A stretch of DNA of 60,912 nucleotides from Billgrantia desiderata (lineage in GTDB: Bacteria > Pseudomonadota > Gammaproteobacteria > Pseudomonadales > Halomonadaceae). Location of the stretch: assembly GCA_011742915.1 (NCBI GenBank), contig JAAQTN010000032.1:1-60912 (forward strand), in the 5' to 3' direction. Below the pieces are notes generated by a model. That model was not told the DNA's origin, searched no databases, and saw only the letters and a program-made list of their open reading frames with translations. Position 1 is the stretch's first letter. Every line of letters starts with the position of its first letter. Below, piece after piece: positions 15,784-23,796 of the stretch. Position numbers and translations under genes: made by a program.

Positions 15784-17010
15784 TCACGCTTTCGCGGTGA
15801 TGGCAGGCGGCGCCTCGCCGGCGACCACGACGCAATTTCTGCCGCGAGACTTGCCGGCATAGAGCGCCTCGTCGGCGCGCTGCAGTGCGGGCTCCAGCCT
15901 CGTTTCCCCGTGCGCCACCTGGCTGATGCCGACCGTGACGGAGAGACGCTGACCGAGTGGCAGCATGGGAAGTTGCAGGGAGGTCACCTTGTCTCGCAGG
16001 CGTTCGGCGATTGAGTTGGCGGTCTCGAGATCGGCCTGGGGCAGGGCGATGACGAACTCCTCGCCGCCGTAGCGGCCGATGATGTCCGTCTCGCGCAGCA
16101 CCGAGGCGCAGCAGGAGGCCACCGTCGTCAGCACCAGGTCGCCCACGGCATGGCCATGATGATCGTTGAGGGTCTTGAACAGATCGATATCGACCATGCA
16201 GATGGCCAGCGGCGTGTGCTCGCGCTGGGCCCGGGTCAACTCGCGCTCGGCCAGTTCGAAGAAGTGGCGCCGGTTGGCAATGCCGGTCAGCGGGTCGGTA
16301 CTGGCCATGTGGCGCAGCTGGGCTTCGAGCATCTGGCGCTCCTCGATCTCGCTCTGCAGCTTGCGATTGACGTCGCGCTCATCCATCAGCAGGGCGAACT
16401 GCTTGCGCTGCAGCCGGTTCAGTCGGCTGAAGGTCAGCCAGCCCATCAGATTGGCGAAGGCGATGATCATCAGAGCACTTGCCAGCATGCCGGGGGCCAG
16501 GGGTTTCCACAGCAGCGCCAGCAGAATGAAGCCGAACGACAGATAGCCATTCCAGACGAGAATCCAGGTCAGCCGGTTGGGCACCAGCAGATAGATGGTC
16601 AGGCTGGCCACCACGATGCTCGAGATGTGCAGCCCGACACTGCCCGGGTGGAGATAGATCGTCAGCAGCAAACCGCTGATGGCGGCGAAGTAGACCAGAT
16701 TGAGCGGCAGCGGCCGGTGGGCTTGGGCAGGGTATCGGGTGATGTAACGGGCCAGCACCAGGCAGCTGAGCGTCACGCCGATACGGGTGGCGGCCAGGAT
16801 GAGAAAGGTGCCGCTCGCGCCAAGTAGCACATAGTCGGCCATGATGAACAGGAGGAAGGTGGCAGCAATCAGCCATAGCGCATAGCGCAACTGCTGTGCG
16901 TCCTGTAAGCGCATGGTGCGGCGATAGAGGGCTTCCAGCGGGGCGTCGTGAAACTCGACGCACCAATTGAGCGAAGCTCCCTGCCTAGCTTCGTTCTTGC
17001 CAGCAGTCAT
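15784..17010 (-). CDS. Membrane-bound diguanylate cyclase
   Basis: A 408-residue protein with about six transmembrane helices (roughly residues 45-205), a short coiled segment and a C-terminal GGDEF domain. The active site reads RYGGEEFVIALP, and an inhibitory I-site RETD lies five residues upstream, so it should make cyclic di-GMP and be product-inhibited. The sensory bundle is not a named MASE type I can identify. The start at 17010 has AAGGGAA upstream; 17058 has none. No EAL phosphodiesterase is encoded nearby. Confidence 0.88.
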   Translation of the reverse strand: MTAGKNEARQGASLNWCVEFHDAPLEALYRRTMRLQDAQQLRYALWLIAATFLLFIMADYVLLGASGTFLILAATRIGVTLSCLVLARYITRYPAQAHRPLPLNLVYFAAISGLLLTIYLHPGSVGLHISSIVVASLTIYLLVPNRLTWILVWNGYLSFGFILLALLWKPLAPGMLASALMIIAFANLMGWLTFSRLNRLQRKQFALLMDERDVNRKLQSEIEERQMLEAQLRHMASTDPLTGIANRRHFFELAERELTRAQREHTPLAICMVDIDLFKTLNDHHGHAVGDLVLTTVASCCASVLRETDIIGRYGGEEFVIALPQADLETANSIAERLRDKVTSLQLPMLPLGQRLSVTVGISQVAHGETRLEPALQRADEALYAGKSRGRNCVVVAGEAPPAITAKA

Positions 17011-17230
17011 TGCAGTTCCCTTGTAATGGAGCAATGGAGTCGTCGTGGAATGGATCACTCCGCTGCTCGCTTATTCTCATGTTCTGCTCGTGCTGTAAGT
17101 AGGCTGTGCCTCCTGTTACAAGTATGTAAACGCAATCTGTGAAAGCATGGACAATTACGCTCGGGAGCGCCAGCGACGACTGTGCCGTAGCGCTCAATGC
17201 CATCGCTAACCCCTGAACTCATGCGTTGTC

Positions 17231-17992
17231 TCAGGGTTTGAGCCGATAGCCGGTGCGGAAAATCCAGTTGATCACCGCCAGGGCTACACCGAGAAACAGT
17301 GTGATGATGGCGAGGCTGGCCCAGATACTCACATCGCCGGTGCCGTAGAAACTCCAGCGGAAGCCGCTGACCAGGTAAACCACCGGGTTGAGCAACGTCA
17401 CCGCCTGCCACAGAGGGGGCAGCATGTCGATGGAGTAGAAGGTGCCGCCGAGGAAGGTCAACGGCGTGACGATCAGCAGCGGTACCAGCTGCAGCTTTTC
17501 GAAACCGTCGGCCCAGATGCCGATGATGAAGCCGAGCAGGCTGAAGGTCACTGCGGTAAGAATCAGGAACAGCAGCATCATCAGCGGATACTGGATGGAG
17601 AAGGGCACGAAGAGCCGCGCCGTGCCGAGCACGATCAGCCCCAGGATGATCGACTTGGTGGCCGCTGCCCCGACATAGCCAAGCACGATCTCGAAATAGG
17701 AGATCGGCGCCGAGAGGATCTCGTAGATGGCGCCCGAGAAGCGCGGGAAGAAGATGCCGAACGAAGCGGTCGAGACGCTCTGGGTGAGCAGCATCAGCAT
17801 GATCAGCCCCGGCACGATGAACGCGCCGTAGCTCACGCCGTCCACTTCGCTGATGCGGGTGCCGATGGCCGCGCCGAACACTACGAAGTAGAGTGACGTG
17901 GAGACCACCGGGGAGACGATGCTCTGCAGCACGGTACGCAGGCTGCGGGCCATCTCGGCCTGGTAGATGGTTTTCACCGATTGCAGGTTCAT
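17231..17992 (-). CDS. ABC-2 type transporter permease
   Basis: A 253-residue inner-membrane protein with six transmembrane helices in the ABC-2 (YadH-like) pattern. It includes the conserved [17 protein letters not shown] stretch and the [18 protein letters not shown] signature before helix 6. It forms the channel for the ATPase encoded immediately upstream, whose stop overlaps this start by four bases. Family members export drugs, polysaccharides or unknown hydrophobic compounds; substrate unknown. Confidence 0.92.
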   Translation of the reverse strand: MNLQSVKTIYQAEMARSLRTVLQSIVSPVVSTSLYFVVFGAAIGTRISEVDGVSYGAFIVPGLIMLMLLTQSVSTASFGIFFPRFSGAIYEILSAPISYFEIVLGYVGAAATKSIILGLIVLGTARLFVPFSIQYPLMMLLFLILTAVTFSLLGFIIGIWADGFEKLQLVPLLIVTPLTFLGGTFYSIDMLPPLWQAVTLLNPVVYLVSGFRWSFYGTGDVSIWASLAIITLFLGVALAVINWIFRTGYRLKP

Positions 17993-18996
17993 GCGCTCTC
18001 CCTGACCAGGTTGACGAAGATCTCCTCGAGTGAACTCTGTCGCGTGTGCAGATCCTTTACCCGGATGCCCGTTGCCTCCAGGTCGGCCAGCAGCCCGGCG
18101 ATGCCGGTGCCCTCGTCCTGACGGCTGACGTCATAGGTGTAGACCAGCGCATGTCCTTCGTCGGCCAACACGAGATCGTGGCCGCTCAGGGCGGCAGGCA
18201 GGGCTTCGAGCGGTACCGCGAGGTGCAGGGTCAGCTCCTTGCGCCCCAGCTGTCGCATCAGGGCGGCTTTCTCTTCCACCAGCACCAGTTCGCCGCGACG
18301 GATCACGCCGATGCGGTCGGCCATTTCCTCGGCTTCCTCGATGTAGTGGGTGGTGAGAATGATGGTCACGCCCTGGTCGCGCAATCCGCGCACCACTTCC
18401 CACATTTCCCGGCGCAGCTCCACGTCGACACCGGCTGTGGGCTCGTCGAGGAACAGCACCTGCGGGTTGTGCGACAGCGCCTTGGCGATCAGCACCCGTC
18501 GCTTCATGCCGCCGGAGAGCTCCAGCAAGCGGTTGTCGCGCTTGTCCCACAGGGTCAGGGCGCGCAACACGTTCTCGATATGCGCCGGATCCTTGGGTTT
18601 GCCGAACAGCCCGCGACTGAAGCTGACCGTGTCCCATACCGTGGTGAAGGCCTCGTTGGTCAGCTCCTGGGGTACCAGGCCGATGCGCTCGCGGGCTTCT
18701 CGGTAGTGGGCCACGTTGTCGAAGCCATCGACCCGGACGCTGCCGCTGCTGGCATTGACCAGCCCACAGATCACGCTGATCAGCGTGGTCTTGCCGGCTC
18801 CGTTGGGGCCGAGCAGGGCGAAGATCTCGCCGCGGCGGATGGTCAGGTTCACCTCCTTGAGTGCCTGGAAACCGCCGCCATAGATCTTGGAGAGCTGTTC
18901 GACCTGAATCATCGGCGTACCGGCCTCGCCGCTGCCACCGGCCGTGGAGCCCGGCTCCGGCATTCTGATTCGCGAAGGGTTGGCTGAGAGAGTCAT
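17989..18996 (-). CDS. ABC-2 type transporter ATP-binding protein
   Basis: A 335-residue ATPase. Walker A is [11 protein letters not shown], the signature is [11 protein letters not shown], Walker B is [12 protein letters not shown] and the H-loop is [13 protein letters not shown]-terminal extension of about 90 residues follows, as in the YadG/CcmA class. The first 28 residues are Pro/Gly-rich and atypical; translation might instead begin at the ATG at 18912 ([12 protein letters not shown]), the usual family start, although AGGGA precedes 18996. It partners the overlapping permease gene. Confidence 0.92.
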   Translation of the reverse strand: MTLSANPSRIRMPEPGSTAGGSGEAGTPMIQVEQLSKIYGGGFQALKEVNLTIRRGEIFALLGPNGAGKTTLISVICGLVNASSGSVRVDGFDNVAHYREARERIGLVPQELTNEAFTTVWDTVSFSRGLFGKPKDPAHIENVLRALTLWDKRDNRLLELSGGMKRRVLIAKALSHNPQVLFLDEPTAGVDVELRREMWEVVRGLRDQGVTIILTTHYIEEAEEMADRIGVIRRGELVLVEEKAALMRQLGRKELTLHLAVPLEALPAALSGHDLVLADEGHALVYTYDVSRQDEGTGIAGLLADLEATGIRVKDLHTRQSSLEEIFVNLVRESA

Positions 18997-19076
18997 GCGA
19001 CGTCCCTGTTGGCGAAAGATCGATTCGACTTGGCTCTATCCTAGCGCGTGAGGCCGCTCGACACAGGGGGCCAAAT

Positions 19077-19117
19077 GAGAAAAGCCGCCGTGCAGTTCAA
19101 GGCACGAGCGGCTTCTC
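19077..19117. terminator. Imperfect hairpin upstream of ABC operon, downstream of ppiC
   Basis: GAGAAAAGCCGC (19077-19088) pairs with GCGGCTTCTC (19108-19117) with one bulge. It lies about 50 bases after the ppiC stop on the minus strand. A T-rich complement of the GAGAAAAG arm gives a partial U tail. Likely ends the ppiC transcript. Confidence 0.45.
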
Positions 19118-19165
19118 CTGGCGGGCGGCGTCATGCTACCGCCAAAAACCGGCTATGGCTGGTTT

Positions 19166-19444
19166 TCAGCTACGGCTGGTGATCTCCAGCAAATGATAGC
19201 CGAACTGGGTCTTCACTGGCCCATGTACCTTGTTCAGCTCACCGGAAAACACCACCTCGTCGAATTCGCGCACCATCTGGCCGGGGCCGAAGCTACCCAG
19301 GTCGCCGCCGCGGGCGCCCGAGGGGCAGGTGGAGTGCTCGCGCGCCACCTCGGCAAAGTCGCGACCGCCTTCGATCTCGGCCTTGAGAGCCTCGCACTTC
19401 TCTTCGCTGTTCACCAGAATGTGTCGCGCAGTTGCCTTGGCCAT
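19166..19444 (-). CDS. ppiC: Parvulin-type peptidyl-prolyl isomerase
   Basis: A 92-residue single-domain parvulin, as in E. coli PpiC: MAKATARHILV at the start, CPSGARGGDLGSFGPGQM in the centre and VKTQFGYHLLEI at the end. There is no signal peptide or membrane helix, so it is a cytoplasmic foldase. CAGGAG lies upstream of the start. It stands alone, with a hairpin downstream. Confidence 0.93.
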   Translation of the reverse strand: MAKATARHILVNSEEKCEALKAEIEGGRDFAEVAREHSTCPSGARGGDLGSFGPGQMVREFDEVVFSGELNKVHGPVKTQFGYHLLEITSRS

Positions 19445-19548
19445 GTTTTACTCCTGTCGTGAGAGGCTCTCATGCGAGCCTGTCGTGCATGCGAGCCTGT
19501 CGTGGGATAAAGCGCGCAGCATAGCATGCACACGCGCGCTGCCGAAGG

Positions 19549-19836
19549 TCATCCCTCGTAGGCGGCCAGCTCGACCTGGGCCGCCGAGTCGCGCAGCGGT
19601 ACCAGGGCCTGATACTCGGGGGAGGCGTACCACTGCTCCACGGCCTGGCGGTCGGGAAAGCGCAGCATCACGATGTTGGGATGGCCCGGCTCGCCGGCCA
19701 GCATGGCCGTACGCTGCCCGCGCATGACCACCTCGCCGCCCCAGGGGGCGAGGGTCTCGGGGACGCGTTCGACATACTCCATCCAGCGCTCGGGATCATG
19801 TACCGTTACCTGTCCGACCACGTAGGCACTACCCAT
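19549..19836 (-). CDS. DUF1330 domain protein
   Basis: A 95-residue protein of the dimeric alpha/beta-barrel (ferredoxin-like) DUF1330 family: AYVVGQVTVHDPERWMEYVE, a GGEVVMRG turn and the IVMLRFPDRQAVEQWYASPEY signature. The function of the family is not established. GAGGAGG precedes the start at 19836; the much longer frame reaching 20286 runs across the next gene and is a shadow. It is last but one in a run of five closely spaced minus-strand genes. Confidence 0.85.
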   Translation of the reverse strand: MGSAYVVGQVTVHDPERWMEYVERVPETLAPWGGEVVMRGQRTAMLAGEPGHPNIVMLRFPDRQAVEQWYASPEYQALVPLRDSAAQVELAAYEG

Positions 19837-19853
19837 GGGGGCCTCCTCGTTGG

Positions 19854-20174
19854 TTATCCGTTCACGCCAAACCTTAGCCGCAGGTTCTGCAGGCCGTCGA
19901 GTTCCATGCGCACCTCGTCGGAGAAGATGGGATGGCCATGCAGGCGCACGGTGACCGTGGCGTCGGCACCGCGATAACTGACCTCGGCACGGATCGTGGC
20001 CTGGGTGCTGAGTGGCGCCAACGGCGCGTATTCGACGCGCTGTACTTCCAGGGCGGTGAGGCCGCGTGCCTCGAGCTGCTGATCGATGGCCTGCCTGACG
20101 ACGTGACCGTAATAGAAGTAGAGGCCGCCATAGGCAAGGGCGGCCAGGAAGATCAACGAAATGAGTCGGCCCAA
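19854..20174 (-). CDS. Small single-pass membrane protein of unknown function
   Basis: A 106-residue protein with one N-terminal transmembrane helix (about residues 4-20, LISLIFLAALAYGGLYFYYG). A periplasmic or cytoplasmic domain of beta character follows, with EVQRVEYAPLAPL and VTVRLHGHPIF. A TTG start at 20174 is inferred because AGGAG lies 7 bases upstream and no suitable ATG exists. It sits 2 bases after the SDR stop and 17 bases before the DUF1330 start, so it is part of the same transcript. I do not recognise the family. Confidence 0.65.
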   Translation of the reverse strand: MGRLISLIFLAALAYGGLYFYYGHVVRQAIDQQLEARGLTALEVQRVEYAPLAPLSTQATIRAEVSYRGADATVTVRLHGHPIFSDEVRMELDGLQNLRLRFGVNG

Positions 20175-20176
20175 GT

Positions 20177-21067
20177 TCAGTCTCCTTTGCGTTCGTCGCG
20201 TGTCGATGCCAGCAGTACCCGGTCCATCCCCCGGGTGGTGAGCAGACGCTTGAGCACGCCGAAGAGATGGGTGGGCAGCGTGACATGATAGCGCGCTTTC
20301 GGCCTGCGGCTCTCCAGCGCGTGGATCAGTTTGTCGACAACGGCATCGGGCCCCAGGGTGAAAGCGCCCCCGGAGGAGGCTCCCTTTCCCGCCAGCCGAG
20401 CCTCGACGGCGCGGTAAGTATCGCGATGGTAACTGCGCTGGGCATCGATGTGCTCGAGAAAGGCGCGGTAGGCGTTCTCGCGGAAGCGGCTGGCGATCGG
20501 GCCAGGCTCGATCAGGCTGACGTGGATGCCGCTGCCGTACAACTCCTGACGCAGCGTATCGGTGAGTCCTTCCAGGGCGAACTTGGAGCACACGTAGGCC
20601 CCGCGATACGGCAGGGCGGCGAAACCGAGCACCGAGCTGTTCTGTACGATCCGGCCGAAGCCCTGTTCGCGCATGACAGGAACGATGCGCGTGGTCAGCT
20701 CATGAGTGCCGAGCAGATTGACCTCCAGCTGAGTACGCAGTACGTCCCGGGAGAGGTCCTCGACGGCCCCCGGCTGGCCGTAGGCGGCATTGTTGAACAG
20801 CGCGTCGAGCCTGCCGCCGGTGTGCGCCAACAGCTGCTCCACGCAGGCGGCGATGGAGTCGCTCGAGGCCAGCTCCAGGGGCAGCGCCTCGAGCCCTTCG
20901 TCGCGCAGGCGTGCCAGATCTTCTTCGCGGCGGGCGGTGGCGAACACGCGCCAGCCCCGCTTGGCCAGGGCATGGGCAGCGGCATGACCGATTCCGCTGG
21001 AGCATCCCGTTACCAGAACGCTGCGCTGAGCTGCGTCATGCCTTTTCGTCGTGGCATCGCGGCTCAT
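20177..21067 (-). CDS. Short-chain dehydrogenase/reductase
   Basis: A 296-residue classical SDR. It has the cofactor motif TGCSSGIG near residue 20, NNAAYG, catalytic Ser in NSSVLGF and the YVCSK dyad (Tyr-x-x-x-Lys), then LIEPGPIASRF. An Arg after the Gly-rich loop (TARRE) suggests NADP preference, which is inference. The C-terminus carries a basic extension, VTLPTHLFGVLKRLL, common in this SDR subgroup. Its ATG overlaps the upstream GST stop (ATGA), giving translational coupling. Confidence 0.88.
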   Translation of the reverse strand: MSRDATTKRHDAAQRSVLVTGCSSGIGHAAAHALAKRGWRVFATARREEDLARLRDEGLEALPLELASSDSIAACVEQLLAHTGGRLDALFNNAAYGQPGAVEDLSRDVLRTQLEVNLLGTHELTTRIVPVMREQGFGRIVQNSSVLGFAALPYRGAYVCSKFALEGLTDTLRQELYGSGIHVSLIEPGPIASRFRENAYRAFLEHIDAQRSYHRDTYRAVEARLAGKGASSGGAFTLGPDAVVDKLIHALESRRPKARYHVTLPTHLFGVLKRLLTTRGMDRVLLASTRDERKGD

Positions 21068-21696
21068 GGCAGAGGAATCTCGTTGACCTTGTGCGGTACC
21101 TGGTAACCGCGCTGCACCGCCGGGCGAGCGGCAATCTCCAGGTACCAGCGCTTCACGTTGGGGTAGTCGTCGAGACTGATGCGTTGCCACTCGTAGCGCG
21201 ACACCCAGGGCCAGCAGGCGATGTCGGCAATGGTGTACTCATCGCCGGCCAGGTAGGCATTGTCGGCCAGACGTGCGTCGAGTACGCGGTAGAGGCGCTC
21301 GGCCTCGGCGTGGAAGCGCTCTTCGGCATAGGGGGCCTTGCCGGCGTTGAACTTCAGGAAGTGATGGGCTTGTCCCAGAAAGGGGCCAAGGCCGCCCATC
21401 TGCCACATCAGCCACTCCAGGGTGCGGTAGCGTTTTTCGGGTTCGCTGGGCAGGAAGCGGCCCGCCTTCTCGGCCAGATAGATCAGGATCGCGCCCGACT
21501 CCATCAATGCCGTGCCGGTTTCGGCATCGCGAATGGCGGGGATCTTGTTGTTGGGGCTCACCTCGAGGAAGGCTGGCTCGAACTGTTCGCCCCGGGTAAT
21601 GTCCACGGCGTGGGTGCGGTAGGGTAGGCCGAGCTCTTCGAGCAGAATGGAAACCTTGCGGCCATTGGGGGTGGTCCAGGTCCAGAAATCGATCAT
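21064..21696 (-). CDS. Glutathione S-transferase (YfcG/GstB-like)
   Basis: A 210-residue protein opening MIDFWTWTTPNGRKVSILLE, with SPNNKIPAI (cis-Pro), ESGAILIYLA and a C-terminal block YTIADIACWPWV. This order matches the Nu-class YfcG/YghU group, which acts as disulfide-bond oxidoreductase with glutathione. It is the first gene of a minus-strand run (GST, SDR, small membrane protein, DUF1330) that overlaps or nearly overlaps throughout. Confidence 0.88.
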   Translation of the reverse strand: MIDFWTWTTPNGRKVSILLEELGLPYRTHAVDITRGEQFEPAFLEVSPNNKIPAIRDAETGTALMESGAILIYLAEKAGRFLPSEPEKRYRTLEWLMWQMGGLGPFLGQAHHFLKFNAGKAPYAEERFHAEAERLYRVLDARLADNAYLAGDEYTIADIACWPWVSRYEWQRISLDDYPNVKRWYLEIAARPAVQRGYQVPHKVNEIPLP

Positions 21697-21996
21697 CGTG
21701 TAGTCCTTGTCACCGGGAGAGGGTTGCGCAACATCAGACCCGCGGGGTTGTCGGAGACCTTACCATTTCGTCGCTCATCGACATAACGGCCTGCGCGCAC
21801 TGTCGGCGCGGTCGGGTTCGTGGTGGCTCCATGCCGGCTATGCTGAATGGATAGCGTGGCACGGTCGGGGGAGTTCAGTGTGTGCCATACACGGGTTTTG
21901 GCGCTTCTGCACGGGGCTTGTCAGTCTCACAAGTGCCCGGGAGAATGGCCGCGACGCGGTTTGCCGATGCGTGCCGAAGCACGTCAAGGGGGAAAC
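21697..21996. other. Divergent promoter region, 300 bases
   Basis: It lies between the GST operon (-) and a periplasmic protein gene (+). A TATGCT box near 21838 with a weak TTCGTG 16 bases upstream is a candidate plus-strand promoter. A small dyad, CTTGT (21917-21921) and ACAAG (21929-21933), is present. No coding frame is convincing. Confidence 0.35.
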
Positions 21997-22527
21997 ATGA
22001 GGTGTAGAACGACGCTGCGGTCATGGCTGGGGCCTGTGATGCTGTTGGCCATGACGGGGGCGGCCCATGCCCAGGAGGAAGCCGAGACCGTCGGCATGAT
22101 GACAGGGCTGCTGGATGGCCAGGAGCGCGAATGGTTCATTCTCAGCCAGGGGGTGGATTCCAACGCCACCTTCACCGAGTTGGGCGATCGGGTCGTGATC
22201 GATCTGGTCGGCTTCAGCGCGCCGGACAGCTGGCGTGTGCGTGATTCGCTCTCGCTCAGCATCACCCTGGATGAGGGGGAAATCGCCAAGTTCGATCTGT
22301 TGCACCCCATCGGCGCCAGCGTGATGCCGCCGGTGTTCACCTCCGACAATGCCGAGGTTCGCCTGGCATTGGATACCTTCGAGGTGGAAGGCAGCAAGGC
22401 CCATGTGGCGGGCAGGGTGGAGGGCGTGCTGGCCCTGCAGCAGGCGCTGGGCGAAGAGGCAAGCCTGGAAGAGGGCATCGACATCGCGGTGGAGTTCGAT
22501 GCCAACGCATCCCGCATCGAATATTGA
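21997..22527 (+). CDS. Exported protein of unknown function
   Basis: A 176-residue protein with a clear signal peptide (basic start MRCRTTLR, hydrophobic core, cleavage likely after AAHA near residue 25). The mature part is acidic and beta-rich, with EREWFILSQG and DNAEVRLALDTFEVEGSKA. AGGGGGA precedes the start. I do not recognise the family. Its last 29 bases overlap the start of the next gene in another frame. Confidence 0.75.
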   Translation: MRCRTTLRSWLGPVMLLAMTGAAHAQEEAETVGMMTGLLDGQEREWFILSQGVDSNATFTELGDRVVIDLVGFSAPDSWRVRDSLSLSITLDEGEIAKFDLLHPIGASVMPPVFTSDNAEVRLALDTFEVEGSKAHVAGRVEGVLALQQALGEEASLEEGIDIAVEFDANASRIEY

Positions 22528-23710
22528 GTCGCGCTTCTCCCGCCTTACCGCTCTGCTTGCTGAATGGCAATCGGTCTGGCGTCCGCTCCCGTTCACTCAG
22601 CGTCGCGCCGCCTGGTGCGAGCGACATCCGGAACTGACCGAAACGCTGCTGGGGCTCAGCGACGCCCAGCTCGCCCGCCTGCAGGCCGATCCCTGGCACG
22701 CCTCGCCGCTCGCGGGTCGGTTGCCGGTCGCCGAGCTGGCCGGGCTGGTCGAGCTGCCGCCGCTGGCTGCCAAGGGCGAGCCGTTGCCGGCGGCCTGGAG
22801 CCAGCATGTCGGCGGGCGCAAATGGCAGCAGATCGAGGCCTTCATCCGATGCCTGGACGTCACGCCTCATCAACGCCTGCTGGAATGGTGCGCCGGCAAG
22901 GGGCATCTCTCACGGACCCTGGCCCGGCGACATGGCCGCGAGGTCGGCGCCCTGGAGTGGCAGGCCAGCTTGTGTGAGGAAGGCCGCCGGCTGGCCGCGG
23001 CGCAGCAGGCACCGGTACGGCTGTACCGACAGGACGTGCTGGCCGACGAGGTGGCGGGCTTTCTCTCTGCCGATACGCATGTCGTCGCGCTGCACGCCTG
23101 CGGCGACCTGCATCTCGGGCTGCTCGAACGTGCCGTGGCAGCGGGCTGTACCGTGACCCTGGCGCCATGTTGCTACCACCGCACGCAAGCGGCGGACTAT
23201 CGCCCCGTATCGCAGCTCGGGCGGGCGCTGTGCCACAGCCACTCCCTGCATCTGGAACGTAACGACCTGGCACTGGCGGTGCAGGAAACCGTTACGGCGC
23301 CGCTGGGGGTGCGTCGGCATCGTGAGCGGGCCAATGCCTGGCGGCTGGGCTTTGATGAGCTGCAGCGTGAACTGCGCGGTGAAGATACCTACCTGCCCGT
23401 GCCGAGCCTGGCCTATGGCCAGATGCCCGAGCGCTTCGACGACTTCTGCCACTGGGCAGCGCAGCGCAAGGGGCTGACGCTTCCGGACGGGCTCGACTAT
23501 CGGCGTTACGAGTCCGCGGGCTGGCAGCGGCTGGCGGAAGTGAGCCGGCTGGAGCTGGTACGCCATCTGTTTCGGCGTCCGCTGGAGATGTGGTTGGCCA
23601 TGGACCGCGTCCAACGGCTCGAAGAAGCCGGCTTCAGGGTAGAGATCGGCACTTTCTGTGCGCATCGATTGACGCCGCGCAACCTATGCATTCGCGCCAG
23701 GACGTCATAA
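22499..23710 (+). CDS. SAM-dependent methyltransferase, METTL25/RRNAD1-like
   Basis: A 403-residue cytoplasmic protein with a class I methyltransferase core. The SAM-binding motif is LLEWCAGKGHLSR, and the later motifs HACGDLHLGLLE and LAPCCYH are characteristic of the Methyltransf_32 group that includes METTL25 and RRNAD1. The substrate in bacteria is unknown. An N-terminal helical region of about 110 residues and a C-terminal helical tail flank the core. The start at 22499 (GGAG five bases upstream) overlaps the preceding gene by 29 bases; a later start is possible. Confidence 0.8.
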   Translation: MPTHPASNIESRFSRLTALLAEWQSVWRPLPFTQRRAAWCERHPELTETLLGLSDAQLARLQADPWHASPLAGRLPVAELAGLVELPPLAAKGEPLPAAWSQHVGGRKWQQIEAFIRCLDVTPHQRLLEWCAGKGHLSRTLARRHGREVGALEWQASLCEEGRRLAAAQQAPVRLYRQDVLADEVAGFLSADTHVVALHACGDLHLGLLERAVAAGCTVTLAPCCYHRTQAADYRPVSQLGRALCHSHSLHLERNDLALAVQETVTAPLGVRRHRERANAWRLGFDELQRELRGEDTYLPVPSLAYGQMPERFDDFCHWAAQRKGLTLPDGLDYRRYESAGWQRLAEVSRLELVRHLFRRPLEMWLAMDRVQRLEEAGFRVEIGTFCAHRLTPRNLCIRARTS

Positions 23711-23796
23711 GCTCAAACTATCGGCAGGCTCACGCCTTCAGCTCAGGCTGCAACTGCCGAAATATCGATAAGACATTATTATAACGATGCTTGCTC

